A DNA stretch of 64,000 nt from Brachybacterium ginsengisoli. Lineage in GTDB: Bacteria; Actinomycetota; Actinomycetes; Actinomycetales; Dermabacteraceae. Below are positions 22,464-30,622 of this stretch, piece by piece. The stretch's first letter is position 1, and each line of letters opens with the position of its first letter. The position numbers and the translations under genes are program-made. The notes below the pieces were generated by a model. That model made no database searches. It was given only the letters and a program-made list of their open reading frames with translations, and was not told the DNA's origin. The stretch covers positions 496,001 through 560,000 of the forward strand of contig NZ_CP023564.1 of the NCBI RefSeq assembly GCF_002407065.1, given 5' to 3'.

Positions 22464-23765
22464 TCAGCCCTCCAGGGTCTCCTCGGCGTCGGAGGCGGGC
22501 GCCGGGTGCTCGGCCTGGGCCTGATCCGCGACACGGATGGCGTGGAACGCGGGCACCACCACCTCGTCCCGCAGCGCCTCGCGCTGGGCGGCCGGGGCGA
22601 AGCCCGCCTCGAGCCCGGTGAGCACCATCCGCTCGAGGTCCTCGAGGGTCCAGTCGAAGGCCTGCGCCGCCAGCAGCATCTCGCGGGTGGTGCCGGTGCG
22701 GCTCATCAGACGGTTGTCGCTGCTGATCGCGAGGGCGAAGCCGAGGCGGTGCAGCGGGCCCACGGGATGCGCGGCCACGACGTCGGCCACGCCGGTCTGC
22801 AGGTTCGAGCTGGGGCACACCTCGAGGCAGATCTGATCGCGGAGCACGCGGGCGGCGACCCGGCCGAGGCCCGCGGCGCCGTCGGACTCCGCTGCACCGA
22901 CAGTCGTGCCCTCCGCAGTGCCCTCCGCCGTGCCCCCCACTGAAGAGCCCGCCGTCCTCGAGCCCTCCGCCGGCTCCGCGAGGGCGAGGTCGATGTCCTC
23001 CACCAGGCGGACGCCGTGCCCGATCCGCTCGGCGCCGCAGTCCAGGGCGTCGGCGATCGAGGCGGGACCGTCGGCCTCCCCGGCGTGGATCGTGACCCGC
23101 AGTCCGAGCTCACGAGCGCGCTCGAACTGGGCGCGGAACCAGGAGGCGGGGAAGCCGGCCTCAGGGCCGGCGAGATCCAGGCCGAGAACGCCGGAGTCCC
23201 GGCGTGCCAGTGCGATCTCCACCAGGTCGTCGGTGGGATCGAGGTGGCGCAGGTAGCACAGCAGCTGGCCGACCACGATCCGTCGGCCGGACTCCGCCGC
23301 CGCGGCGACGCCCTCGTCCATCCCGTCCTGGACGGCCTGGACGGCCTCGTCGAGGGTGAGCCCGCCGTCGGTGTGCTGGTGGGGTGCCCAGCGGGTCTCG
23401 GCGTAGACCACGCCGTCGGCCACCATGTCCTCCACGAACTCGCGGGCGATGCGGCGCAGGTGGGGGGCCGACTGCATCAGGGCGACCGTGTGCTCGAAGG
23501 TCGAGAGGTAGGCGGGCAGGGAGCCGGAGTCGGCGGTGGAGCGGAACCAGTCGGCGACCGCACGCGTCTCGTCGGCTCCGGCGGGGGCGGTCGAGGACTC
23601 GGCCGCGGCGTGGGTGGCGCCCTCGGCATCGGGCCCGAGGCCGGGGACATCGAGTCCCTGCTCGCGGCTGAGCTCGATGACGGTCGCGGCGCGCAGGCCG
23701 CCGTCGAGATGATCATGGAGCGCCACCTTGGGGAGGGCACCGAGGAGAGGAGGGGAGGGATCCAT
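22464..23765 (-). CDS. add: Adenosine deaminase
   Basis: Converts adenosine (and deoxyadenosine) to inosine in purine salvage. 433 residues; zinc ligands appear as HDHLDGG (His17, His19), the substrate/zinc site HAGEADGP, and SSDN near the end. The family is usually about 340-370 residues. The extra length is two low-complexity inserts: one at residues 45-65 and one of about 35 residues after LVEDIDLALAEPAEG (repeats of GTAEG/GTTVG). The ATG at 23765 has TATCCT exactly 6 nt upstream and no Shine-Dalgarno, so it looks leaderless. It stands alone. Confidence 0.95.
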   Translation of the reverse strand: MDPSPPLLGALPKVALHDHLDGGLRAATVIELSREQGLDVPGLGPDAEGATHAAAESSTAPAGADETRAVADWFRSTADSGSLPAYLSTFEHTVALMQSAPHLRRIAREFVEDMVADGVVYAETRWAPHQHTDGGLTLDEAVQAVQDGMDEGVAAAAESGRRIVVGQLLCYLRHLDPTDDLVEIALARRDSGVLGLDLAGPEAGFPASWFRAQFERARELGLRVTIHAGEADGPASIADALDCGAERIGHGVRLVEDIDLALAEPAEGSRTAGSSVGGTAEGTAEGTTVGAAESDGAAGLGRVAARVLRDQICLEVCPSSNLQTGVADVVAAHPVGPLHRLGFALAISSDNRLMSRTGTTREMLLAAQAFDWTLEDLERMVLTGLEAGFAPAAQREALRDEVVVPAFHAIRVADQAQAEHPAPASDAEETLEG

Positions 23766-23771
23766 CGCGGC

Positions 23772-23777
23772 AGGATA
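23772..23777 (-). promoter_or_regulatory. -10 element TATCCT, leaderless arrangement for add
   Basis: On the minus strand TATCCT is separated from the add ATG by 6 nt (GCCGCG). Confidence 0.55.
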
Positions 23778-23839
23778 CGCCGTGGCCCGCCGCGAGCCGC
23801 GGACGCAGGGGCCGGAGGGGCGGCCCCGATCCCTGACGG

Positions 23840-24289
23840 CTACGCCTTCCGGTAGCCGAGGGACAGCAGGTGATCGGCCACGGCCCCGGCATCCTCGAGG
23901 GAGATCTGGCCGAGCGCACGGGCAAGCTCGCCGCGTTCGGTCGTGCCGGAGTGGTCGGCTGCGACGGCCTCCGCCGCAGCCTCCAGCGCGAGGTCCACCG
24001 CCTCGCGCAGGGGGACGGACTCCGCATGCCGGGCGAAGGCGGCCCAGGCCCGCTCGCGCGCGCCCAGGGGAACCTCCGCGACGGGCTGCTGCTCGGGGCG
24101 TCCGATCATCACGGCGGACCCGCCGTCAGCGTCCGACCCTGACAGGACCGTCCTGCGGAGCAGGTGGGCGGGGAAGGGGCCCACGGTGACCTCGTCCCGG
24201 CCGCTGGTGCACGTGATCCAGGCGCGGTTCCCGTTCCTGATGATCGTGAGGGCGTCCCCGTCGACGTCCGACATCTCGATGCTGTTCAT
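23840..24289 (-). CDS. Small protein with TCTSG motif, paralogue 1
   Basis: 149 residues, family not recognised. The start ATG at 24287-24289 has GGAG 5 nt upstream. Residues 8-50 read DVDGDALTIIRNGNRAW then ITCTSGRDEVTVGPFPAHLL. The same pattern (DGDALT, W-TCTSG-DEVT-GPFPA) recurs in the small protein at 30166. The remaining 100 residues are Ala/Glu-rich and helical. There is no signal peptide. It is divergent from the ECF sigma/anti-sigma fusion, and its paralogue lies just after the LuxR regulator. The pairing suggests a role in the same signalling unit; the function is unknown. Confidence 0.75.
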   Translation of the reverse strand: MNSIEMSDVDGDALTIIRNGNRAWITCTSGRDEVTVGPFPAHLLRRTVLSGSDADGGSAVMIGRPEQQPVAEVPLGARERAWAAFARHAESVPLREAVDLALEAAAEAVAADHSGTTERGELARALGQISLEDAGAVADHLLSLGYRKA

Positions 24290-24536
24290 GGTTCTCCGTA
24301 CTGAGCTTCGGACCGCAGCCCCTGTGGCGCCGTCCACACAGTTCCACGCACCGGTTCCGCTTCTATGACGCGGCGAGCATGATGTGGTGACAACAGTCCG
24401 GAAAGTACGAGATCTGCCTCACTGTCGAGTCATGGTCCGACCGGTCGCACGTTGTTCTGAGTGGGGGGACGGGGACTGCCGCGCCCCTCGCGCAGCCCCG
24501 AGGGCCCGCAGCGCATCGAGGAGACAGGTGAGGTGC

Positions 24537-26702
24537 ATGACCGATCGACGTGACCGCGAGGTCGGCGCGCGCCTCGACTCCCTGTCGGACGTGGAGCTGC
24601 TCTCGGCGGTGCGTTCGGGGGACACGGGCGCCTACTCCGGGCTCTACCACCGACACCTCGGGGCCGCGCTCGCCCAGGCACGGCGCCTCGGTGGCGGGCA
24701 CGACCCGCAGGACGTGGCGCACGAGGCCTTCCTGAAGATCCTGAGGTCGATCCTCGACGGCGGCGGGCCGAAGGACGGCTTCGCCGGATACCTGATGCGG
24801 GCCGTTCGCAACGAGGCCATCGACCGCTCCCGGAAGACGCGGGAGATCGCCGTCGAGGACGTCGAAGCAGCGGATCCGATCGGGCTGCTGATCTCCGACG
24901 GTGTCAACGAGCGGATCGAGAAGACGATGATGCAGAGAGCCCTCAACAGCCTGCCGCCGGCCTGGCAGCAGATCCTCTGGCTGACCGAGGTGGAGGGGCT
25001 GCGCCCCCGTGAGGTCGCCCCTCGGCTCCAGCTCAGCCCGAATGCGGTGGCGCAGCTCTCGCGCAGGGCCCGGAACGGGCTCCGCACGGCGTGGCTGCAG
25101 GCGCATGTGGACGTCGCCTCCGCCGAGGGAGGATGCCGGGCGACAGCCGCGCTGCTCGGCGCGTACGAGAGCGATCAGCTCGGCGCCGCGCGGGCGGCCC
25201 AGGTCGAAGAGCATCTGGAGGGATGCCTTCGCTGCGCCGCCGCGCTGGAGGAGCTGCGTCAGCTCTCCACGGGAATGCGCGCCCTGCTGCTCCCGGCGGT
25301 CCTCGGCTCACCTCTGCTGCTGGGCAGGCTGTCCGACACGCTGGCAGGTGCAGGAGCGAGTCTCGCGCTCGCCACCGCTCAGGGCGTCACCGGGGGCGGT
25401 GGCACCGGGGGAGTCGTGGCCGGCGGCGGCGCCGCGGGGAAGGCGCTCTGGTGGAAGATGGCGACCTCGCTGTCGAGCTGGCCGGTGGTGATGGCGGGAT
25501 CCGCCGTGGCGGTCGCGGGCATCGTGCTCCTGGCCCAGCTCCCGAGCACGCCGGGTGGCTCGGGCCGGAGTCCTGAGGCGTCCGCCGTCCGCGCGCCGGT
25601 GGAAGCGCCGTCCTCGTCGCGCCCTCTTCCCGAGGCCACGGCCCCGGGTGGCTCGGAGGCGGAGGACCCGTCGCAGCTCGACCGGTCGTCAGGTGCCGCG
25701 GACGGCGCTTCGACCGTCGCGCCGGGTGGGGCGACGCCGGCCGTCGGCACCGAGCCGCTCGAGGCCGAGGGTGAGCTGGAGGCCCTGGCAGACGGCTCGG
25801 CTCCGGTGCCTGCACCGACTCCGGAGGAGGGGCAGCCTGCCTCGGAACCGGCGGCGTCGCCGGCTCCGGTCGCCCCACCTGCGCTGTGGCCGCTTCCGCC
25901 GTCGATGCCCGACCCGTCGCCGGGGCAGATCGTCGAGCCTCCGCAGGAGCCGCTGGAGCCGGAGCCGACGGAGGACCCGGTGGAGCCGACGGAGGACCCG
26001 GTCGAGCCGGAGCCGACGGCTGAGACGATGGAGGAGCCGGAGCCGACGGACGAGCCGACCGTGCCGGAGCCGACGGACGAGCCGGTGCCGACGGACGAGC
26101 CGACGGCGCCGGTGCCGACGGAGGAGCCCTCGGAACCGGAACCCGCCCTCGGGGCGCCCACGATCGCCTTCCCTGCAGGGGGAGCCTATGCCGTCCCGCT
26201 CACGCTGTCGGGGGAGGGGACGCCCGGCGGCGTCGTACGCATCCGGGACGCGGAGGGTCGCGAGGTGGGGTCGAGCGCTGTCGGCGAGGACGGCACCTGG
26301 AGCATCTCGCCGACGCCCGGCGCCCCGGATGTCCCCACCCGGTACCGCGCCACGCAGGAGGCGGACGGCGCGTCCTCGCCGAGCAGCGCCTGGACCGAGG
26401 AGTACCTCTACCTCGCTCCCGAGCTCCTCGACCCGGCGGCCGGTTCCGCGATCCCGGCGAACACCTCGCACGGCGTCTGGTCCGGGGCCTGGATGGTGAT
26501 GACCTTCGGGGTCGTGGAGGAGCAGGGGTACGCCGTGATCATCGACGGTCAGCGATGGGACCTTCCGGCGCAGGACTCGGCGGAGCCTGCGCGGTACCTC
26601 GCCCTGCTCGGGCGCGGGACGCACACGATCGAGCTCGTCTACGTCGATCCCGCCGACGGTCGGCTCGGAGCGAGCCGGACGGTGTCCCTGACGGTCACCT
26701 GA
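24537..26702 (+). CDS. Membrane-tethered ECF sigma factor fused to zinc-finger anti-sigma and extracellular domain
   Basis: 721 residues. Sigma region 2 lies at about 30-90 (QDVAHEAFLKILRS), region 4 at 135-185 (LNSLPPAWQQILWLTEVEG, LQLSPNAVAQLSRRARN). A zf-HC2-like anti-sigma motif follows with Cys200, His226, Cys230 and Cys233 (HLEGCLRCAAALEEL). After a Gly-rich stretch, one membrane span occupies 315-335. The outside part is a Pro/Glu/Thr stalk with many EPT/DEPT repeats (about 340-545) and an Ig-like C-terminus. Tethered ECF sigma factors with such C-terminal extensions are known in Actinobacteria. Release by proteolysis or a conformational signal from the wall is inferred. The GTG-free start is set by the ATG at 24537 with GAGG upstream. 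Confidence 0.88.
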   Translation: MTDRRDREVGARLDSLSDVELLSAVRSGDTGAYSGLYHRHLGAALAQARRLGGGHDPQDVAHEAFLKILRSILDGGGPKDGFAGYLMRAVRNEAIDRSRKTREIAVEDVEAADPIGLLISDGVNERIEKTMMQRALNSLPPAWQQILWLTEVEGLRPREVAPRLQLSPNAVAQLSRRARNGLRTAWLQAHVDVASAEGGCRATAALLGAYESDQLGAARAAQVEEHLEGCLRCAAALEELRQLSTGMRALLLPAVLGSPLLLGRLSDTLAGAGASLALATAQGVTGGGGTGGVVAGGGAAGKALWWKMATSLSSWPVVMAGSAVAVAGIVLLAQLPSTPGGSGRSPEASAVRAPVEAPSSSRPLPEATAPGGSEAEDPSQLDRSSGAADGASTVAPGGATPAVGTEPLEAEGELEALADGSAPVPAPTPEEGQPASEPAASPAPVAPPALWPLPPSMPDPSPGQIVEPPQEPLEPEPTEDPVEPTEDPVEPEPTAETMEEPEPTDEPTVPEPTDEPVPTDEPTAPVPTEEPSEPEPALGAPTIAFPAGGAYAVPLTLSGEGTPGGVVRIRDAEGREVGSSAVGEDGTWSISPTPGAPDVPTRYRATQEADGASSPSSAWTEEYLYLAPELLDPAAGSAIPANTSHGVWSGAWMVMTFGVVEEQGYAVIIDGQRWDLPAQDSAEPARYLALLGRGTHTIELVYVDPADGRLGASRTVSLTVT

Positions 26703-26732
26703 CCGCGGTCACACGATGTGCGGTCGGTGACC
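26693..26732. terminator. Stem-loop at the end of the sigma fusion gene
   Basis: GGTCAC-ct-GACCGC pairs with GCGGTC-g-GTGACC around a 13-nt loop. It overlaps the sigma gene stop and lies between convergent genes, so it may end both transcripts. No U-tract is present. Confidence 0.55.
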
Positions 26733-26744
26733 CCGTGCGGCGGC

Positions 26745-27281
26745 TCAGCGCGGTTCGACGGCGGCAGCGGCGTTCGCCGCGCGGTGCTTCGCGGCCAGTC
26801 CGAGATACACCCGGGCGTTCTCCCGCAGTGCCGTCGAACCCTCCTCGTCCAGCGCCTTGCGCACCCTGGCCGGCACCCCGGCCACCAGCGAGCCGGGCGG
26901 GATCTGCATGCCCTCGGTGACGACGGCGCCGGCGGCGACCAGGCTGCCGGCCCCGACCACCGCGCCGTTGAGCACCACCGCTCCCATGCCGATCAGGGAG
27001 TCGTCCTCGATGGTGCAGCCGTGCAGCACTGCACGGTGGCCCACCGAGACACCGGAGCCCACCACGGTGGGGAAGCCGGCGTCGGTGTGGACCACGCAGC
27101 CGTCCTGGATGTTGCTGCGCGGGCCGATGGAGATCGAGTCCATGTCCCCGCGCAGCACGGCGCCGTAGAACACGCTGGCCTCCTCGGCCAGGGTCACGGC
27201 ACCGATGAGGGTGGCGTTCGGCGCCACCCAGGCGGTCTCGGGCACCTCGGGCGCACTGCCCTCGAAGTCGATCGTGGTCAC
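26745..27281 (-). CDS. Gamma-carbonic-anhydrase-like hexapeptide protein
   Basis: 178 residues, left-handed beta-helix of hexapeptide repeats (GAVTLAEEASVFYGAVLRGD, GVSVGHRAVLHGC, IGMGAVVLNGAVVGAGSLV). Histidines in CVVHTD and GHRAVLHGC match the three zinc ligands of the gamma-CA/YrdA/PaaY group. These proteins form trimers; some hydrate CO2, others have no known activity. The GTG at 27279-27281 is preceded by AAGGAG and 8 nt. It lies between the two regulators in the opposite direction and is probably independent of them. Confidence 0.92.
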   Translation of the reverse strand: MTTIDFEGSAPEVPETAWVAPNATLIGAVTLAEEASVFYGAVLRGDMDSISIGPRSNIQDGCVVHTDAGFPTVVGSGVSVGHRAVLHGCTIEDDSLIGMGAVVLNGAVVGAGSLVAAGAVVTEGMQIPPGSLVAGVPARVRKALDEEGSTALRENARVYLGLAAKHRAANAAAAVEPR

Positions 27282-27536
27282 GGCAGGTTCTCCTTCGTCG
27301 CTGAGCGGTTCCTCCTGGGGACGACGGTACGTGCTCGGCGCTGCGATGGTGGACCGGGCACCGGGGTGCTGCAGTGGGACGAGCTCGGCGGTGAGCGGAA
27401 CATGGATATCTGCCACCTCTCGGCTGGTGGATGTGATGAAGTGTGAACCCAAGGGGAGAGCATCTCGTGGCAGCGCCGGATTCGGTCGGAGGGACCTCGG
27501 CGCCGCGCACGGCCGGATGCGGACGAAAGGACCGGG

Positions 27537-29969
27537 ATGCTGCACCGTCGGGCAGTGGACGCTCTGGATGCATCGGCACCGCTGCTGTTCTTCGAGGCGG
27601 TCCATGGCAGCGGGAAATGGACCGTGCTGCGGCAGTGGGAGAGCGGCGCCGGGAGCCGTCGCAGCGAGCTCCGCCTCCTGTACCGCTCGGAGGGTCTTCC
27701 TGCGACCTCGGCAGGCCTGACACGGCTGCTCTGGTCCTCGCTGCAGCATCAGCTGGGCCATGACCTGACGGACCTGCCCGAGGACGACGCCCTGCTCGAT
27801 GATGCCGTGGCACGTGGTCTGCGCCAGATCCGGCGGCCGGTCGCGGTGGCGGTCCATGGCGTCGAGCGTCTCGACGACGGGGCGTTCGACGCGCTCATGC
27901 ACCTGCTCGGGTCCGGGATCCGTCTGATCCTCGCCGGGATCGACGTCTCGCCCCTGGCCCTGCGCGCGCAGCGGCGCGGGGTGTACTACTCCATGCTGAG
28001 GGATCGCGAGACGCTGCTGACGCTCTCGGAGACCCGTGCTCTGGTCGAGGAGCGGGGTGCGGCGCTCACCGAGATGGCCTCGAAGGTCCTCCACGAGGCC
28101 ACCACGGGACATCCCGGCCTGATCGTGACCTGTCTGGAGTCCCTGCCGGTGGAGACCACCGCCGGCCTGGTCACCCGTGACCGCGCCCTCATGGAGTTCC
28201 TCCTGGGGGAGCCGCTGGACGAGGAGGGCTCCGACTTCGTGGACTTCTTGCGGACGGCGGCGCGCGTGCCGCGCCTGACCACCGCCGAGGCGGCGGTCCT
28301 GACCGAGCAGGAGCTCGCCCCTCGCTACCTGAGCAGGCTGCTGGAGCTGTCCCTGGGGCGGATGGTCTGGCATCCCCTGCTCCAGGAGCGGGTCTTCCGC
28401 TGGGATGAGAGCCTGCGCCTGGTCCTCATGCAGTCGGCGCCGCCGCCGCGCGAGCGCAAGGACGATCTCGTCGATCGCTTCGTCGCCGCGGCCCGGGTCG
28501 CGGGCGATGACGAGCTCCTGATCTCCTCGCTGGTGCACACCGGGCGTCTGGACGAGGCGGAGGCCCTGCTGCGAGAGCAGATCTGGGACCTGCTGCCCAA
28601 TGCGATGGATCCGCTGTGGTCATCTCTCGCGCGGCTCAGCCCCCTGCAGCTGGTGGACCGGCCCGCGCTGCTCAGCGCGCGTCTGCGGCTCAGCCAGTCG
28701 GGCCCGCCGTCGCCGGCCTCGCTGCGCGCGGTGTCCGGCGCCGCGAAGGTCCTCGTCGACTGCGTGGATGCCGGTGCGCCGTGGAAGCGGATGGGCAGTC
28801 TGATCTACTCGATCGAGTTCGCGCTCCATGCCAGGGAGCGGGAACGGGTGATCGAACTGTTCCGGCGGGCGCGGGGCCTGCTGGGCGACCTCGTGGACGC
28901 CGACGCCGCGGAGGCGGCGGGCGGCCGGGAGATGTCCGAGCTGCTGCTCCTGGCCGAGACCGTCTTCCGCAGCGGGAACACGATTCCGGCGGCGGAGATC
29001 GCGCAGCTCGCCGCGCAGCTCATCGAGGCGGATCCCGTGGGCCGCGACCCTCGCGGCGAGCGCCTGGCCTTCGCGCGCCGGCTGATGCTCCACGACCACC
29101 GGGCGCGGGGTCTCGAGGACGGCTTCTCCCCGGAGGAGCTGCTGAGCGGCCCCGAGCTCCTGTGGCGCGACGCGGATCTCGTGGTGACGGCGATGACGCT
29201 CATGTGGAACGACCTCGACGACGGGGACTTCGCCGCGGCGGACGCACAGCTGCACGCCGCCGCGGTCCGGGTCCATGATCCCGAGGCGTGGCCGATCCTC
29301 ATGCTCATGCGGGCGCACATCGCCGTGTACCGGCAGTCGCCCGGTGAGCTCGAGGCCTTCATCGCCGCCTTCGAGCGGGGAACGCTCTCCGTCCCGGGCC
29401 CGTTCGCCCAGCAGTCCCTGAGCCAGATGCAGCGCGTGACCGACCATCTGAGCCGCAAGGTGGGGCGGGCCGTCCCCAGTCCCGGATACCTCCCCGCATT
29501 CCCGGACGGAGGGCGCCCGTTCTACCCGCGCACCCAGTTCACCGTGCATCTCATGGAGGCGCTGTACGCCCTGCGCGCCGGTCGACGGGAAGCCCTCGCG
29601 ACCGCGCTCTCCCAGGCGGTCGCGCTCACCCCGCGCCGTGAGCTGGGCCTGTACACGCTCTCGAGCGCGAGCGGTGAGGAGGTGCAGAGCCTGCGCGAGA
29701 TCGCCGAGGACGTCCCGGGAGGGACGCGGCTGGGCCTCGAGAGGGCTCTGCGCTTCGCCGGCAACACGCTGAACCCGGGCGTCGACCTCTCCGAACGGGA
29801 GCAGGAGGTGCTGCGGCATCTGCGGGCAGGGGCCACGAATCCGGAGATGGCGCGGGCGCTGTTCGTCTCGGTCAACACCGTGAAGTTCCATCGGGCGAAT
29901 CTCATGCGCAAGCTCGACGTCACCAGCCGTGATCGGCTCCTCCAGAAGGCCGACCAGTTCGGCCTGTGA
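27537..29969 (+). CDS. MalT/LAL-like LuxR-family transcriptional regulator
   Basis: 810 residues. The C-terminus (about 740-808) is a LuxR helix-turn-helix: LSEREQEVLRHLRAGATNPE, MARALFVSVNTVKFHRANL, then MRKLDVTSRD. The N-terminus has a P-loop-like HGSGKWTVLRQW near residue 24; Trp sits where Ser/Thr normally follows Lys, so ATP binding may be lost. The middle is helical, TPR-like. Family members sense inducers such as maltotriose, or act in secondary metabolism. AAAGGA lies 6 nt before the ATG. It is followed by a palindrome and a TCTSG-motif gene in the same direction, likely targets. The inducer is unknown. Confidence 0.9.
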   Translation: MLHRRAVDALDASAPLLFFEAVHGSGKWTVLRQWESGAGSRRSELRLLYRSEGLPATSAGLTRLLWSSLQHQLGHDLTDLPEDDALLDDAVARGLRQIRRPVAVAVHGVERLDDGAFDALMHLLGSGIRLILAGIDVSPLALRAQRRGVYYSMLRDRETLLTLSETRALVEERGAALTEMASKVLHEATTGHPGLIVTCLESLPVETTAGLVTRDRALMEFLLGEPLDEEGSDFVDFLRTAARVPRLTTAEAAVLTEQELAPRYLSRLLELSLGRMVWHPLLQERVFRWDESLRLVLMQSAPPPRERKDDLVDRFVAAARVAGDDELLISSLVHTGRLDEAEALLREQIWDLLPNAMDPLWSSLARLSPLQLVDRPALLSARLRLSQSGPPSPASLRAVSGAAKVLVDCVDAGAPWKRMGSLIYSIEFALHARERERVIELFRRARGLLGDLVDADAAEAAGGREMSELLLLAETVFRSGNTIPAAEIAQLAAQLIEADPVGRDPRGERLAFARRLMLHDHRARGLEDGFSPEELLSGPELLWRDADLVVTAMTLMWNDLDDGDFAAADAQLHAAAVRVHDPEAWPILMLMRAHIAVYRQSPGELEAFIAAFERGTLSVPGPFAQQSLSQMQRVTDHLSRKVGRAVPSPGYLPAFPDGGRPFYPRTQFTVHLMEALYALRAGRREALATALSQAVALTPRRELGLYTLSSASGEEVQSLREIAEDVPGGTRLGLERALRFAGNTLNPGVDLSEREQEVLRHLRAGATNPEMARALFVSVNTVKFHRANLMRKLDVTSRDRLLQKADQFGL

Positions 29970-29978
29970 CCTGCATCG

Positions 29979-29996
29979 CCTACCCCTCTGGGTAGG
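29979..29996. promoter_or_regulatory. Perfect palindrome CCTACCC-N4-GGGTAGG
   Basis: A 7-bp inverted repeat with a CTCT centre, 10 nt after the LuxR stop and about 170 nt before the small TCTSG gene. There is no U-tract, so an operator is as likely as a terminator. The left half TACCCCT fits a NarL-type heptamer (TACYYMT). Confidence 0.45.
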
Positions 29997-30165
29997 TGCT
30001 GCGAGCCGTTCCCTGCACAGGCGTGCAGTCTTCCCTCGGCGGTCGACCACGGAGGCCGGACGTCCGGCACAGTGGGGAGAGGGCATCGACGACTGGATGG
30101 TCTGTCGATGCGTCGGCCGCACTCATCCCTGCCATGCCGCGCATGCAGACCTGGAGGGGACAACG

Positions 30166-30462
30166 ATGAGTACACGACACGAGGGCAGCGGGAGCAGCGC
30201 CGCAGGGCTGCCCGGAGCGTCCGAGGAGAGCAGCCGCAGCTCGGCGAGATTCGCGCTGATGGCGATGGCCGGGCAGGAGATGCCGGTCCATGCCGTCGAG
30301 GCGACCGATCCCGACGGCGATGCGCTCACCGTCACGATGGACGCCCAGGGTCTGTGGGTGACGTGCACGTCCGGAGCGGACGAGGTGACGCTTGGCCCGT
30401 TCCCGGCCGAGGCGATGGCCGAGGCGCTGAGCGACCTGATGGCGGCTTCTCGCACGGTGTGA
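30166..30462 (+). CDS. Small protein with TCTSG motif, paralogue 2
   Basis: 98 residues. GGAGGGG lies about 5 nt before the ATG at 30166. The N-terminal 50 residues are Ser/Ala-rich; residues 50-85 read DPDGDALTVTMDAQGLWVTC then TSGADEVTLGPFPAEAMAEA, closely matching the protein at 23840-24289. No signal peptide or membrane span is seen. It follows the LuxR-type regulator in the same direction. The family is not recognised; a small regulatory or binding partner is only a guess. Confidence 0.72.
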   Translation: MSTRHEGSGSSAAGLPGASEESSRSSARFALMAMAGQEMPVHAVEATDPDGDALTVTMDAQGLWVTCTSGADEVTLGPFPAEAMAEALSDLMAASRTV

Positions 30463-30539
30463 GGCGGGCGGCCCCCGGAGATGCGGCGGCAGGTCCCACA
30501 TGCTCCGTCACACTGGGAGCTCCAGCTCCGGCCATGATC

Positions 30540-30545
30540 TACGGT
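30540..30545 (+). promoter_or_regulatory. Candidate -10 element TACGGT before the M20 dipeptidase
   Basis: TACGGT lies about 78 nt before the GTG start; a GGAAGGA ribosome site follows. No convincing -35 was found. Confidence 0.35.
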
Positions 30546-30622
30546 GAGGAGCGCCCTCGTCGCCGGGACGGTTCCATGCCCCGTCGGCCGGGGACCCGGA
30601 ACCCCCTGGAAGGACCTGCCCG

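Noticed and set aside
24384-24536. Longer start of the sigma fusion gene
   Set aside because: The upstream segment is not sigma-like; GAGG lies before the ATG at 24537.
25950-26140. Repeated DNA units in the sigma fusion as a possible CRISPR-like array
   Set aside because: They are in-frame GAG-CCG-ACG codons for the EPT stalk, with no spacers.
27467-27536. GTG at 27467 with a purine-rich upstream as an earlier LuxR start
   Set aside because: It is 70 nt from the ATG and therefore in another frame.
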